Below, piece by piece: positions 40,170-48,104 of a stretch of DNA of 64,000 bases. Made by a program: the position numbers and the translations under genes. The notes beneath the pieces are model-generated. The model was given only the letters and a program-made list of their open reading frames with translations, was not told the origin of the DNA and searched no databases. Location of the stretch: the IMG/VR virus record IMGVR_UViG_3300034073_003542, positions 145,848-209,847 of that record; one strand, written 5' to 3'. Each line of letters begins with the position of its first letter. Position 1 is the stretch's first letter. The DNA is from a virus.

Positions 40170-40520
40170 CTATTTTAGTTTCTCTATTACTTGTTCTGGA
40201 GAAAATCCTTCGCTTAAAACATCAACGATTTCAAAACTATATCTTTGATGTGATCCTGGTGCAATAAACATATTGTCATTTTGACATTGTATGATATCTT
40301 TTGCTTTACTGGCTCGAAATTCTACGACATAATACTTCCCAGGAATCAATTTAGGCTTAGGTTCTGGAATTGGGTTTGAATCAATCCAATCAATTTCTGA
40401 AAGATAAAATCCAACACCGCAATGAAAATACCAAGTACCATCAAATCTAATAATTACATTAGTTTTATCTCCCCTGAATCTCGCCCAATAATATCCCGGT
40501 TTACGTTCCTCTTTGCTCAC
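40170..40520 (-). CDS. KPGYYWAR-domain protein (GTG start), 116 aa
   Basis: GTG at 40520 overlaps the upstream stop (GTGA) after GGAGGTG. Begins with the same RKPGYYWAR unit as the 39.7 kb gene, then a second beta domain with LIPGKYYVVEF. Unknown function. Confidence 0.65.
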   Translation of the reverse strand: MSKEERKPGYYWARFRGDKTNVIIRFDGTWYFHCGVGFYLSEIDWIDSNPIPEPKPKLIPGKYYVVEFRASKAKDIIQCQNDNMFIAPGSHQRYSFEIVDVLSEGFSPEQVIEKLK

Positions 40521-40855
40521 AAAGCACCTCCAAAAAGTCTCTTACGATTTCTGTTTCGCTCAACCATCCCCTTAATATCTTTTAGATTCCACTTATTAGC
40601 CCACTGAAAATGCCACGCATCACCAAGGGGAAGATGAATCAAAGTTAAAGGCTTAGACTTAAATACCATATATTGAGCGTATCCATCTGCCACTCCCTCG
40701 CGGACTATTTCTCCGCAAAGATCGCCAGAACCATTTGCGAGACACCATTCTCGCATCTTATCAAGCCATGCTTCTTCACGTTGCTTCCAATTTTCGATTG
40801 GAAAAAGGTCGGGCGTTTCTCTTAGTTCTTGCGGCGGCGAATAAATCTGAGCCAT
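40517..40855 (-). CDS. Conserved-type phage hypothetical, 112 aa
   Basis: MVFKSKPLTLIHLPLGDAWHF is the recognisable core of a phage protein family without known role. Helical N-terminus. Confidence 0.65.
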   Translation of the reverse strand: MAQIYSPPQELRETPDLFPIENWKQREEAWLDKMREWCLANGSGDLCGEIVREGVADGYAQYMVFKSKPLTLIHLPLGDAWHFQWANKWNLKDIKGMVERNRNRKRLFGGAL

Positions 40856-40882
40856 TATTTTCTCCTGTGTTTCTTGAACGAT

Positions 40883-41224
40883 TCAGTTTTCTACAACAAC
40901 TTCTTTTGTATTGTTCAATATTCTCAGAAATTTATTACCATCAGTATGAGGATCACAACAAACCATAGTAAAATCTTCTCCTCTATAAACCCATTTTGGT
41001 AGGAATCGTTGTGTATAAATGCTATCACTATAGTAATCGCCTGTTTCGTTTACTAATTCTTCTTTGGTTTTAGCGTAATGTAATTCTCCTCCTCGACCCT
41101 CTCCGTCCAATCTCCAATACATTTCGCGGCAATCATCCAAAGGAATAACTACCCAATCTTCTACATATCCAAAATACTCGTAAATTTTTTGTTGAATTTC
41201 AAAGTATTGATCTAACAGCTTCAT
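40883..41224 (-). CDS. Conserved-type hypothetical, 113 aa
   Basis: Mixed alpha/beta protein with DWVVIPLDDCREMYWRLDG and MVCCDPHTDGNKFLRI, patterns seen in bacterial and phage orphan proteins. Leader of 22 nt with GGAG. Confidence 0.65.
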   Translation of the reverse strand: MKLLDQYFEIQQKIYEYFGYVEDWVVIPLDDCREMYWRLDGEGRGGELHYAKTKEELVNETGDYYSDSIYTQRFLPKWVYRGEDFTMVCCDPHTDGNKFLRILNNTKEVVVEN

Positions 41225-41246
41225 AGTTGTCTCCGTTGTTCCCTCT

Positions 41247-41274
41247 ATCGTACCACACCTTATTGGTTTGTCAA
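41247..41274 (-). promoter_or_regulatory. Sigma-70-type promoter
   Basis: TTGACA, 16 bp, TACGAT with TGG before the -10. Confidence 0.7.
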
Positions 41275-41544
41275 ACGCTCACGAAAATCAAGTAATTTAT
41301 CTAAATGTTTTTGTTCTATATCTGTTCTTTTTCTTTGCCATTTTATTCTATTATCCAAATCTTCTTGAGTTGCTAAACGGATATATTTGCATGGTCGTAA
41401 TCCATAGTACCAATCTTTTGATCCAAACCAACCCTCTGCATAAACGGGATCATGTTCTGCCTCAGAAATACATACAACATTACCAGTATAATCATGCAAA
41501 GAAGCAATTATATCTCCCTTTTTCCAGTTTGGTTCATTTGTCAT
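41260..41544 (-). CDS. Hypothetical protein, 94 aa
   Basis: Beta-rich start (KKGDIIASLHDYTGNVVCI) suggests a small barrel; charged helical end. Its stop overlaps the -35 of the following promoter. Confidence 0.6.
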   Translation of the reverse strand: MTNEPNWKKGDIIASLHDYTGNVVCISEAEHDPVYAEGWFGSKDWYYGLRPCKYIRLATQEDLDNRIKWQRKRTDIEQKHLDKLLDFRERLTNQ

Positions 41545-41896
41545 TTAAAATATCTCCTCGTAATTTACCACGATTCCAACTAATAGGTGAATCTTTCTCC
41601 ATTTTATCCCAATTAGCATAAATTTCTCGTACCTTCTTCATAGCCTCTTCTTTGGCTAGTTCGGCGTGTAGTAATTCCATACGAGCATAATACATAGCTT
41701 TATGTCTACCTTGTTTGAGAAAAAGAGGTTCTGTTTCTCTTGTTGGAATAGATACTTCTTCATCTTCAAGATCGTATTCCCAAGAAATTAAGTTCATATG
41801 CGACATAATAGCCATAAAACTTTCTTGTGGCAACCCTTGAATTTGATCCACAATTTTTTGTTCCGCTTCGTTTAGTTTTGGTAAAGGTGCTGTCAT
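41534..41896 (-). CDS. Hypothetical helical protein, 120 aa
   Basis: Helix-rich acidic protein with LNEAEQKIVDQIQGLPQESF, overlapping the glycosylase-like gene by one base. No known domain. Confidence 0.6.
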   Translation of the reverse strand: MTAPLPKLNEAEQKIVDQIQGLPQESFMAIMSHMNLISWEYDLEDEEVSIPTRETEPLFLKQGRHKAMYYARMELLHAELAKEEAMKKVREIYANWDKMEKDSPISWNRGKLRGDILNDK

Positions 41897-42600
41897 TAAA
41901 TTGCCTCCTCAAATACGTATGACCAATAACGACTATCGGGTTTGTCTTGAATACCATCCCAATAGATCGACCTTGCTATATAGGACGGAACCTTTAGTCG
42001 CCCACAATTTACTTGCCAATGCCGTTCTAGTTTTTTGTAAAGTTGCAATCCTGTGCCAGTTTTATACTTCAAATCTTCCGCTCCATACAATCTTAAGATA
42101 TGAACATCTGAACAAAGAACTCGACACTCATTTGGATGAATCATTTCAAGACTAAAACTAACTTTAGCTTGAGCAATTCCCTTAATCTTACTAACAATAG
42201 CATCACGCTTTTTTACATGATATCTTTTTGTGGTAAAATAGAAATCTTTGGGATTCGCCCAAAACTTCTGACTAAAATCCCAGATATATTCGGTGCGGTT
42301 ATTATGAAGTCCCACTCCAGAATTTTTGAGCTTTTCCCTCAGAAGTTCCTTGTCATCAATCCATTCGTTAAAATCGCGCATAGCCATATATCCACGCACA
42401 TTTCCTTGCCATGAAGTATGTACGCTAGCGAAACTAAAAAGATACCGTCGAAAAATATCGTCATTGGAAGTTGGACGAACCGACTCCCAATATTGGACAT
42501 AATCTTTTACCTTTTCCATTGGAAAGGCTTTGAAAAATGCGTCGGCTTTCTTTGTGTCAATAATTGGCTGAGTGAGACAAGTTGTGTTAGAGACTATCAC
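41896..42600 (-). CDS. Possible HhH-type DNA glycosylase-like protein (GTG start)
   Basis: 234 residues. The centre (KIKGIAQAKVSFSLEMI, then CRVLCSDVHILRLYG) resembles the helix-hairpin-helix and catalytic Asp region of HhH-GPD glycosylases (G-x-A-x-x-K ... D-x-H-x-x-R). N- and C-terminal parts are not typical. If correct it would remove damaged bases, adding to UvdE. GTG start at 42600 follows AAAGGA. Confidence 0.5.
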   Translation of the reverse strand: MIVSNTTCLTQPIIDTKKADAFFKAFPMEKVKDYVQYWESVRPTSNDDIFRRYLFSFASVHTSWQGNVRGYMAMRDFNEWIDDKELLREKLKNSGVGLHNNRTEYIWDFSQKFWANPKDFYFTTKRYHVKKRDAIVSKIKGIAQAKVSFSLEMIHPNECRVLCSDVHILRLYGAEDLKYKTGTGLQLYKKLERHWQVNCGRLKVPSYIARSIYWDGIQDKPDSRYWSYVFEEAI

Positions 42601-42636
42601 TTAAAATCCTTTCGTTTCAGTCGGTGTTATGTCTCT

Positions 42637-42664
42637 AGTATACCAGACTATACTGGACTGTCAA
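42637..42664 (-). promoter_or_regulatory. Sigma-70-type promoter
   Basis: TTGACA, minus one mismatch at most, 16 bp, TATACT with TGG before the -10. Confidence 0.75.
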
Positions 42665-42912
42665 CTACAGCTATATGTTACTTCACCATTCTTATAGAAT
42701 GTAGCAGGATTGAAAAACACACAATAATCCTCTGCAACAAATTCATGTTGGTCAATCATTTCTTCGTATGGTTCAACTCCATATTCAGAAACCAATTTAC
42801 AAAACAATTCAATAGCTGAATCTTCTGACTCACACACAAAAGAATTAGTAGTTATAGGATTATAACCAACTGCTTCGGTAACGATCCATAGATTCGGCAA
42901 CTGACTTGACAT
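42661..42912 (-). CDS. Hypothetical protein, 83 aa
   Basis: Start at 42912 overlaps the upstream stop by one base. Acidic; CESEDSAIELFCKLV suggests a ferredoxin-like alpha/beta fold seen in small phage proteins. Confidence 0.6.
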   Translation of the reverse strand: MSSQLPNLWIVTEAVGYNPITTNSFVCESEDSAIELFCKLVSEYGVEPYEEMIDQHEFVAEDYCVFFNPATFYKNGEVTYSCS

Positions 42913-43304
42913 TATACAGACTCCCAAGTGGTAATGGTTTTAGTAATAGGTTTAACTTCACAAATATTAGAAAATTCAAGTCTGAAAAATCTATCAGCAA
43001 CCTTATAGATAACAAATTCGGGATCATCTATAGACTCATAAGGCAAACCAATAGAATACCATGTTTCTGCATAGGTTCTGTTTGAATCTTTTTGGTCTTG
43101 ATAAAGTCTGATAATATCAGAAGAGGACAGAATATTAAGCATACCGTTACACTTAATATCTTCGATAAATTCTCGCCAAGTCATCTGGTCAAGCGAGGCT
43201 TTGATGTGTTGGCGGATCAAATCATACCTAGCACTTCTATATTTTTTATCTCCAATCCAATCCATCACTGTGTCAAGATATTTTTCTTTTAGTTCTTCAA
43301 ACAT
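42912..43304 (-). CDS. Hypothetical protein, 130 aa
   Basis: Soluble helical protein with no known motif; a WREFIEDIKCNGML segment looks folded. Unknown function. Confidence 0.6.
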   Translation of the reverse strand: MFEELKEKYLDTVMDWIGDKKYRSARYDLIRQHIKASLDQMTWREFIEDIKCNGMLNILSSSDIIRLYQDQKDSNRTYAETWYSIGLPYESIDDPEFVIYKVADRFFRLEFSNICEVKPITKTITTWESV

Positions 43305-43321
43305 ATTTATATTCCTTATTT

Positions 43322-43540
43322 TTAACTATTTAGTAGGTCTGTATATTGGTCAATTTTATCGGATAGGTTTTCGTTAGATGTATCTTCCAAATCTTCATAA
43401 ACATAACTAGAAACCATATCTCTTATCTCTTCTATATCCATAGAATCAATTATGTTCTGTAGTTCCTCAAAACCAGAAACATAGAGCCTATTGACTAGAT
43501 TATCTATAGCATCATGTCTATTTCTAAGATTTATTTTCAT
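43322..43540 (-). CDS. Small acidic phage protein, 72 aa
   Basis: Resembles the 53.07 kb gene: a short helix, a IDSMDIEEIRDMV segment, an acidic linker and a final helix. This family of small acidic proteins is common in large phages; role unknown. Confidence 0.6.
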   Translation of the reverse strand: MKINLRNRHDAIDNLVNRLYVSGFEELQNIIDSMDIEEIRDMVSSYVYEDLEDTSNENLSDKIDQYTDLLNS

Positions 43541-43543
43541 CTT

Positions 43544-43654
43544 TTATCCAAAAATCCAAGGTCCAACAAAAAACCACCCGAATATAAATCCAATAGCAGC
43601 ACTAATAGTAAAGATAACTTCGCTAGTGTCAACAGGTTCTATGTCGTTTTTCAT
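43544..43654 (-). CDS. Membrane micro-protein, 36 aa
   Basis: ATG at 43654 overlaps the upstream stop (ATGA). One membrane helix with aromatic end (GWFFVGPWIFG). Confidence 0.5.
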   Translation of the reverse strand: MKNDIEPVDTSEVIFTISAAIGFIFGWFFVGPWIFG

Positions 43655-43860
43655 TCGACATTTTCCGTAGAGCAAAGATTGAATGTCAGACTATCTGGAA
43701 CCTCAAAAACAGTGGCGGGCTTTCCCTTGCCCGTAAGAGAAGTCTTAACTTTTCCTACTTCTGTTACCAGACCCATATGGAGAGCCAGCTTTAGCAGATT
43801 GGAAACCAGTAGGTAATCCATCTTGAGCTTTTGGGCGAGTTGTTTAGTTGTGACTTGCAT
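43651..43860 (-). CDS. Winged-helix-like DNA-binding protein, 69 aa
   Basis: TTKQLAQKLKMDYLLVSNLL followed by a short helix and a basic wing (GKVKTSLTGKGKPATV) fits a compact winged helix-turn-helix. The first gene after a strong promoter, so it is a candidate regulator of the downstream genes. Confidence 0.65.
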   Translation of the reverse strand: MQVTTKQLAQKLKMDYLLVSNLLKLALHMGLVTEVGKVKTSLTGKGKPATVFEVPDSLTFNLCSTENVE

Positions 43861-43908
43861 CAGACACTTCTCCTTTATTGTGTTGTTCTTGTCTTGCCTA
43901 TGGATGGT

Positions 43909-43936
43909 ATTGTACTATAGGTGTAGCATTTGTCAA
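43909..43936 (-). promoter_or_regulatory. Sigma-70-type promoter
   Basis: TTGACA, 16 bp, TACAAT; faces the winged-helix gene. Confidence 0.75.
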
Positions 43937-44142
43937 CTAAGGTCTTTTCTTTCCCACAAAATAACTTCTTTTGAATCTCCGACAAAAAAGATAAACATAG
44001 GTATCAATAAAAGAGGACCGAGAACAAGACCACAAAGAAGCCCAATTATAATACCCTGTATTGTTATTTTACTTTGCATCTGTGTCTGAAAAAGTACAAG
44101 CAAAATAAAACCAATAGTATACCAAATTAAAAACGGTATCAT
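43933..44142 (-). CDS. Two-helix membrane protein, 69 aa
   Basis: Start at 44142 overlaps the pseudopilin stop (ATGA). Two long hydrophobic segments. Its pairing with a pseudopilin could mean assembly or envelope placement, but this is speculative. Confidence 0.6.
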   Translation of the reverse strand: MIPFLIWYTIGFILLVLFQTQMQSKITIQGIIIGLLCGLVLGPLLLIPMFIFFVGDSKEVILWERKDLS

Positions 44143-44408
44143 TCTTGTTCGACCTTTCTGGTTAGGCACGGACAATCTGGATGGTGAGTTAAAGATTCTC
44201 TATAAGCTATCCATTTATGGTTTTCATAATTTATTACCTTGATAGTATATCCGTGAACATATTGCTCGTTTTCAACTTGTGTAGGATTAGATTGTTTGGC
44301 TTTAACCCCTTCCCGTGCTTGATTAATAGCTGGAATCAATAGAGCGGCTAATGTTCCAATAATCGCTATAACTACTAAGAGTTCGACAAGAGTAAAAGCT
44401 TTTCTCAT
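44139..44408 (-). CDS. Type IV pilin-like pseudopilin (GspG/DUF1559-type N-terminus)
   Basis: 89 residues. Starts [18 protein letters not shown] then [15 protein letters not shown], an almost perfect class III signal: short basic leader, cut before Phe, Glu at mature position 5 and a hydrophobic helix. The -1 residue is Ala instead of the usual Gly. The LVVIAIIG-x-L-x-A-L-L-x-P-A-x-x-x-A-R-E form is typical of pseudopilins in Planctomycetes and Verrucomicrobia. The globular part is only about 55 residues, smaller than usual. The frame also has a TTG at 44417. It may join or block the host pilus or secretion machine. Confidence 0.85.
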   Translation of the reverse strand: MRKAFTLVELLVVIAIIGTLAALLIPAINQAREGVKAKQSNPTQVENEQYVHGYTIKVINYENHKWIAYRESLTHHPDCPCLTRKVEQE

Positions 44409-44409
44409 T

Positions 44410-44673
44410 TTATTCAATAGGTGTAATAACTAGATCACCAGTAATACGAACCAATTTCTTAGTCTCAGAATCCATGAAAAAGTATCCATCACTTTCTCTC
44501 TCACTCAAAACTTTACCAGTAGAAATCCATTCGTGAACCTTTTGACCTCCCGACCAAAACTCCACACGATGTTTCGCTCCATAAGCATCAAACTGAGAAC
44601 GATAAGCGTCGGTACATCCAGCTCCAACAAAAAGAATCAAGCATAGTACAAAGTATCTCATGTGTTTCTTCAT
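44410..44673 (-). CDS. Predicted phage lipoprotein, 87 aa
   Basis: Signal with lipobox (LFVGAGC, Cys20), then a compact domain with [19 protein letters not shown] and [17 protein letters not shown], a pattern found in lipoproteins of other phages and in host-like proteins. Directly upstream of the pseudopilin, so both envelope proteins are made together. Confidence 0.75.
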   Translation of the reverse strand: MKKHMRYFVLCLILFVGAGCTDAYRSQFDAYGAKHRVEFWSGGQKVHEWISTGKVLSERESDGYFFMDSETKKLVRITGDLVITPIE

Positions 44674-44710
44674 AATCTTTTTTCCTGTAGATTCCTATTC
44701 CAATACAAGC

Positions 44711-44738
44711 ATAGTACCAAAGTTGTTCGGTTTGTCAA
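44711..44738 (-). promoter_or_regulatory. Sigma-70-type promoter for lipoprotein-pseudopilin operon
   Basis: TTGACA, 16 bp, TACTAT with TGG before the -10. Confidence 0.7.
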
Positions 44739-44744
44739 GCTGTC

Positions 44745-45062
44745 TCAATATACTATTTGTTTAAGTTCGTCTATAATAGCTTCGGCGTCTTTTCTAAATA
44801 GTTCTATTGCTGGTTTTGTACCATAACTACTTTCTTGATAAAATACAGTAAATGTATTCTTATCTTTTTCCATTGGACTAAAAACTAACTGATTCCAGTT
44901 CTGAGTGTTTGTGTTAAAAATATATCCACTCAATCCACTATTGTCATCAGTATATCCTCTACTAATTTCAATCTTGAGCTTTGTACCAATATCGTCTACT
45001 ATCAAAGAATAGTCCCATCTTTGACCGCTACGATTATAGAGTTTTTCAGAAATAGTTTTCAC
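44745..45062 (-). CDS. Hypothetical protein (GTG start), 105 aa
   Basis: GTG at 45062 overlaps the upstream stop (GTGA). Beta-rich, DYSLIVDDIGTKLKIEI; possibly a C2-like or lipocalin-like small domain. Unknown. Confidence 0.55.
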   Translation of the reverse strand: MKTISEKLYNRSGQRWDYSLIVDDIGTKLKIEISRGYTDDNSGLSGYIFNTNTQNWNQLVFSPMEKDKNTFTVFYQESSYGTKPAIELFRKDAEAIIDELKQIVY

Positions 45063-45259
45063 AGAATGACAACCTCTTTTCCTAGTGTTATATTTCCTTC
45101 ATCACTTCCCCAATGAACTTTTCTTCGACCTCCATTATGGTAAACCCAAGGCCAATCAGAATCTCGGGCAATCTTTTTGGCTTCTTCTATATCGGGTCCA
45201 GAATAAAGTTCAATACCATTATTATCATATACTACATAAGGATCATTATTATGAGACAT
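45059..45259 (-). CDS. Hypothetical protein, 66 aa
   Basis: Start at 45259 after AAAGGA. Beta-alpha fold with YVVYDNNGIELYSG-x-D-I-E-E-A, resembling small phage proteins that carry a single alpha/beta domain. Unknown role. Confidence 0.6.
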   Translation of the reverse strand: MSHNNDPYVVYDNNGIELYSGPDIEEAKKIARDSDWPWVYHNGGRRKVHWGSDEGNITLGKEVVIL

Positions 45260-45437
45260 ATTCAGTCCTTTCTTCAAGATATTCACTCAATTCTTGAATA
45301 TAGTCAAAATCGCCCCCAAAATCCTCTTTAGTAGCAATATAACTATTAATTAGGTCGCCCATATACATTCGTTCTCTTGCTAATGCTTTGATAATTAACT
45401 CAAGGTCTTTGTGAGTCAAACTAACTGTGTAATCCAT
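45249..45437 (-). CDS. Hypothetical helical protein, 62 aa
   Basis: Two helices with TLxxxELxLIIKALARE pattern, typical of small phage proteins. Overlaps both neighbours. Confidence 0.6.
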   Translation of the reverse strand: MDYTVSLTHKDLELIIKALARERMYMGDLINSYIATKEDFGGDFDYIQELSEYLEERTEYVS

Positions 45438-45604
45438 TATGGCCTCCCTCTTTTATCAATCCATCCCATTTGGGCAGAATCAAAAGACTCCTCTGATTCT
45501 TCTGATTGGACTTGAGCATTTGCTTCTGCTTCGGCACAATCTGCATAGCACTTATCCCATGCTTCACATTCACTCATTAATTGAGCCATTTCTTCATCGG
45601 TCAT
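45437..45604 (-). CDS. Small acidic protein, 55 aa
   Basis: Start at 45604 (MTDEEMAQL). Rich in Glu, Ser and Ala; probably disordered. An in-frame GTG at 45625 is a less likely start. Confidence 0.5.
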   Translation of the reverse strand: MTDEEMAQLMSECEAWDKCYADCAEAEANAQVQSEESEESFDSAQMGWIDKRGRP

Positions 45605-45663
45605 ATTGTCTCTGTATCGTATCACCTCAATATATGCTCCAAGTAATGTTCGTTACAAGACCA

Positions 45664-45691
45664 AGTATACCACAAAGAGTAGAAGTGTCAA
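45664..45691 (-). promoter_or_regulatory. Sigma-70-type promoter
   Basis: TTGACA, 16 bp, TATACT with TGG before the -10. Confidence 0.75.
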
Positions 45692-46137
45692 GCAAGCGAC
45701 TGTTCAATTTCGGCCAATTCTTCTTCAATAATGTCTAAGATATTTTTCTTGAATTTGAGTCTGGGCGATTTTCTAAACCAAGTATATGAAACATCTACAT
45801 ATTTTCGACTATCATCTAACTCCATATCAAGACACACATAAAAAGAACCAAAAAGAATAAATTCTATCCGTTTAATAGTATTATTTACTATAATAGATGA
45901 AATATGTCTGTCAGCCTTCATTTTCCTGAACTTATATTGGGTAAATAGGTCAAGTGCTATAGCAGTTCGGTGAATTTTATCTTTATTATTGTCGTATAAT
46001 TTTTGTCTTAAGTACTTAGATATTACCCCTGTTGATTTTTGTGGAAGATTTAGTCTAGGCCAATTCAAAACTTGAATATCTATATGGAGCCGCCTAATTC
46101 TTTCAGAGATTGATTCGATTCGTTTTTGTTGTGTCAT
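45688..46137 (-). CDS. FKxNILDLIE-tail family protein, 149 aa
   Basis: Shares the tail LKFKKNILDIIEEELAEIE with the 38-39 kb genes. Basic N-terminal half with STGVISKYLRQKLYD. Two clusters of this family, 7 kb apart, show dispersed duplication. Confidence 0.6.
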   Translation of the reverse strand: MTQQKRIESISERIRRLHIDIQVLNWPRLNLPQKSTGVISKYLRQKLYDNNKDKIHRTAIALDLFTQYKFRKMKADRHISSIIVNNTIKRIEFILFGSFYVCLDMELDDSRKYVDVSYTWFRKSPRLKFKKNILDIIEEELAEIEQSLA

Positions 46138-46142
46138 TTAGA

Positions 46143-46376
46143 TTAGCTCCCAAATTCTTCAATTAGATCAGTTAGACGACAATCAGTAATGATAAAACCA
46201 GTTATTCCATCAAATAAAGCACAATAAGTCCAATCAACAAATCTATAAAATTCTATATCGTAAAATCTCAATATTCTTCCATATTCTAAATTATCTACTC
46301 CTTCTTTATGAGACAAATAAAACTTATAGATTTGCTCTCGATCATTTTTGCGTTTTTCTAAATAGTTTTTGATCAT
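46143..46376 (-). CDS. MIxxYL-family protein, 77 aa
   Basis: Begins MIKNYLEKRKNDREQIYKFY and ends LTDLIEEFGS. A decayed copy of that end (DDLIKEFGQ) lies at 47117-47158. Function unknown. Confidence 0.6.
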   Translation of the reverse strand: MIKNYLEKRKNDREQIYKFYLSHKEGVDNLEYGRILRFYDIEFYRFVDWTYCALFDGITGFIITDCRLTDLIEEFGS

Positions 46377-46636
46377 TATATAATCTCTTTTTTAATTCTG
46401 GGAATAAATATTTGCTCACAATAATATAGACTCAAAGCCTCCTCTATTTCTTCGATAGATTCATAAAAAGCTAGTTCTTTATGAAATTGAGTACAAAGAT
46501 TTCCGGTTTTTTCCAAATAATAAACACCCATCATACAAGTATATCCATATTTATGTGTGTCTTTATAAGAATAGTCATCAAGATTCGATACAACAGCAGA
46601 CATAATATCGAAATCTCTGAAAAATATTAAAATCAT
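46376..46636 (-). CDS. RDF-type tandem family protein, 86 aa
   Basis: Shares FRDFDI near the start, a middle Tyr-Gly motif, SIEEIEEALSLYY and a KKEII tail with four genes at 48.6-49.7 kb. Member of an expanded paralogous family of unknown function. Confidence 0.6.
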   Translation of the reverse strand: MILIFFRDFDIMSAVVSNLDDYSYKDTHKYGYTCMMGVYYLEKTGNLCTQFHKELAFYESIEEIEEALSLYYCEQIFIPRIKKEII

Positions 46637-46836
46637 TTTATTTCTTTATTTGTTATTTTGCCGTCATTAAGTAATTCAAGTCCATCGCCGGGAACCATAT
46701 CAATCCACTTATATCTTTCATCGATTATTTTATATACATTAATCCCATAATATTTCTTTTCTATCTCATAAATTACGTCATAGCTAGTATGCTTCAAATG
46801 AACTTTTTGTCCGATTTGAAAATTAGTTTGTGTCAT
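46633..46836 (-). CDS. FQIGQKV-DGKITNK family protein A
   Basis: 67 residues from the ATG at 46836. Shares FQIGQKV, YKI/YHI, GD-(G/D)-L-x-LL and DGKITNK with the 47.15 kb gene. Probably a small beta-barrel. Tail motif matches those at 36.4-36.7 kb. Confidence 0.6.
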   Translation of the reverse strand: MTQTNFQIGQKVHLKHTSYDVIYEIEKKYYGINVYKIIDERYKWIDMVPGDGLELLNDGKITNKEIK

Positions 46837-47116
46837 TTTCGCCCAACTTTCTTTCCAGTTCGCCCAATTTCTCTTCAAGAATATCTAAAAAGTTTTCTGC
46901 ATAATAGTGTGGCATTTTGCAATACTCATAGAAATCCAACATTAGATCACAATAACAAAGATAAAAACTCTCATTAAGGTTTATCTTTAAACATTTCCTA
47001 ATTATTCCCTTTATATTTGGTACTTGTTCTATTTGGTTGTCTATCGACCTTTTAATTTTTCTTAATCTTTCTTGTACCCTAAGTGTTTGTTTGGCGGCAG
47101 GATTAAGTTGTGTCAT
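46823..47116 (-). CDS. FxxNxLDILE-tail family protein, 97 aa
   Basis: Diverged family member with tail YAENFLDILEEKLGELE. Basic N-terminal helix with ERLRKIKRSID. Unknown function. Confidence 0.6.
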   Translation of the reverse strand: MTQLNPAAKQTLRVQERLRKIKRSIDNQIEQVPNIKGIIRKCLKINLNESFYLCYCDLMLDFYEYCKMPHYYAENFLDILEEKLGELERKLGENDTN

Positions 47117-47158
47117 TTAATTTGCCCAAATTCTTTTATCAGATCATCAATACAGATT
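47117..47158 (-). pseudogene. Remnant of a MIxxYL-family gene end
   Basis: An out-of-frame stretch just after the 47.15 kb gene encodes CIDDLIKEFGQIK and a stop, resembling the LTDLIEEFGS end of the 46.14 kb gene. The rest of that ancestral gene is missing, which suggests duplication followed by deletion. Confidence 0.45.
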
Positions 47159-47374
47159 ATCTTCTTCTATAATTTTATTTGTTATTTTTCCATCATAAAG
47201 TAACACAAGATCATCACCAGAAATCTTACTATAAAAGAAAAACGAATCATATACATTCTGAACTATATGATATGTACCATCACCATGATCTTCCCCTATA
47301 ACGTATTCTATCAAAAAATGTGGCGAGTTAATTTTAACTTTCTGTCCTATTTGGAACTTTTGATTTTCGCCCAT
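47147..47374 (-). CDS. FQIGQKV-DGKITNK family protein B
   Basis: 75 residues, paralogue of the 46.63 kb gene with an extended tail after DGKITNKII. Begins about 170 nt downstream of its promoter. Confidence 0.6.
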   Translation of the reverse strand: MGENQKFQIGQKVKINSPHFLIEYVIGEDHGDGTYHIVQNVYDSFFFYSKISGDDLVLLYDGKITNKIIEEDNLY

Positions 47375-47540
47375 AATACTCGCTTTTCCTGCTCAATTCC
47401 TATTTTGTCTAAATTAGGTAAGTAATTAGTCCTTTTGTGGGTTCTATTCCATGCCAAATAGGTCTAATTGGGTTTCTTGTGGGGAATTCACCATAATTTA
47501 TATATTGGTCTTAGATCGAGAGTATGGGCCTATTAGGGCT

Positions 47541-47568
47541 ATTGTATGACCAATTTTTGGTCTGTCAA
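47541..47568 (-). promoter_or_regulatory. Sigma-70-type promoter
   Basis: TTGACA, 16 bp, TACAAT. The 160-nt leader contains a 16-codon frame starting MVNSPQETQ without a ribosome site. Confidence 0.7.
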
Positions 47569-47591
47569 GAGGGAGTATTTCCTTCCATTAA

Positions 47592-47699
47592 TTATTTCAA
47601 AACAAGACAAAAACAACATAAATATAGTATAATACCCACCATAAACATACCTAGTATACCTATACCAAGATAACCTTTTAAAGTTAGAAGAAATGTCAT
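47592..47699 (-). CDS. Membrane micro-protein, 35 aa
   Basis: ATG at 47699. A single hydrophobic helix with cysteines in its C-terminal part (ILYLCCFCLVLK). A TATAAT-like box lies just before the ATG. Tentative. Confidence 0.45.
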   Translation of the reverse strand: MTFLLTLKGYLGIGILGMFMVGIILYLCCFCLVLK

Positions 47700-47719
47700 T
47701 TATTATAAGTAAGAAAACC

Positions 47720-48070
47720 CTCTATTTCCTCCTCGGCAAAATATACTAAAAAAAATCTGTCAATATTGATTTGAAAAACATTGTTTTCACGGCAAAAATG
47801 CATGTTTTTGATGCAGATAGGAATTTTAATAGGGAAAATCACGGCATTTTCATACATTTCTAATTAAAAACATACAATTTCTCGGCAATTTTGATGCTTT
47901 TTGAATCAAAAGTCACAAAGATTCAAAGGTTCTTGGGCGAAATTAGACGAAATTTTCATCAAAAAATAATCGTTCAAATTCCCCGAAAGTAAGTGCGAAG
48001 TGTATGGTATATTCCTCAGTGAAAAAGTGTATTAACTCTCGGGAAAAATGAGTTTTTTGAAAAATGACAC
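47720..48070. other. AT-rich gene-free region with imperfect repeats
   Basis: No reading frame on either strand. Degenerate (C/T)(A/T)CGGCAAAAATG-like units occur at about 47731, 47790, 47841, 47881 and 48037, separated by AT-rich DNA. Iteron-like spacing next to a promoter and a large structured RNA makes it a candidate replication origin or regulatory locus. Confidence 0.35.
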
Positions 48071-48098
48071 TTGCCAAAAACTGGGCCTCTCTTATAAT
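48071..48098 (+). promoter_or_regulatory. Sigma-70-type promoter for large structured RNA
   Basis: TTGCCA, 16 bp, TATAAT on the plus strand; no plus-strand gene follows for 1.7 kb. Confidence 0.6.
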
Positions 48099-48104
48099 GA
48101 TTTA

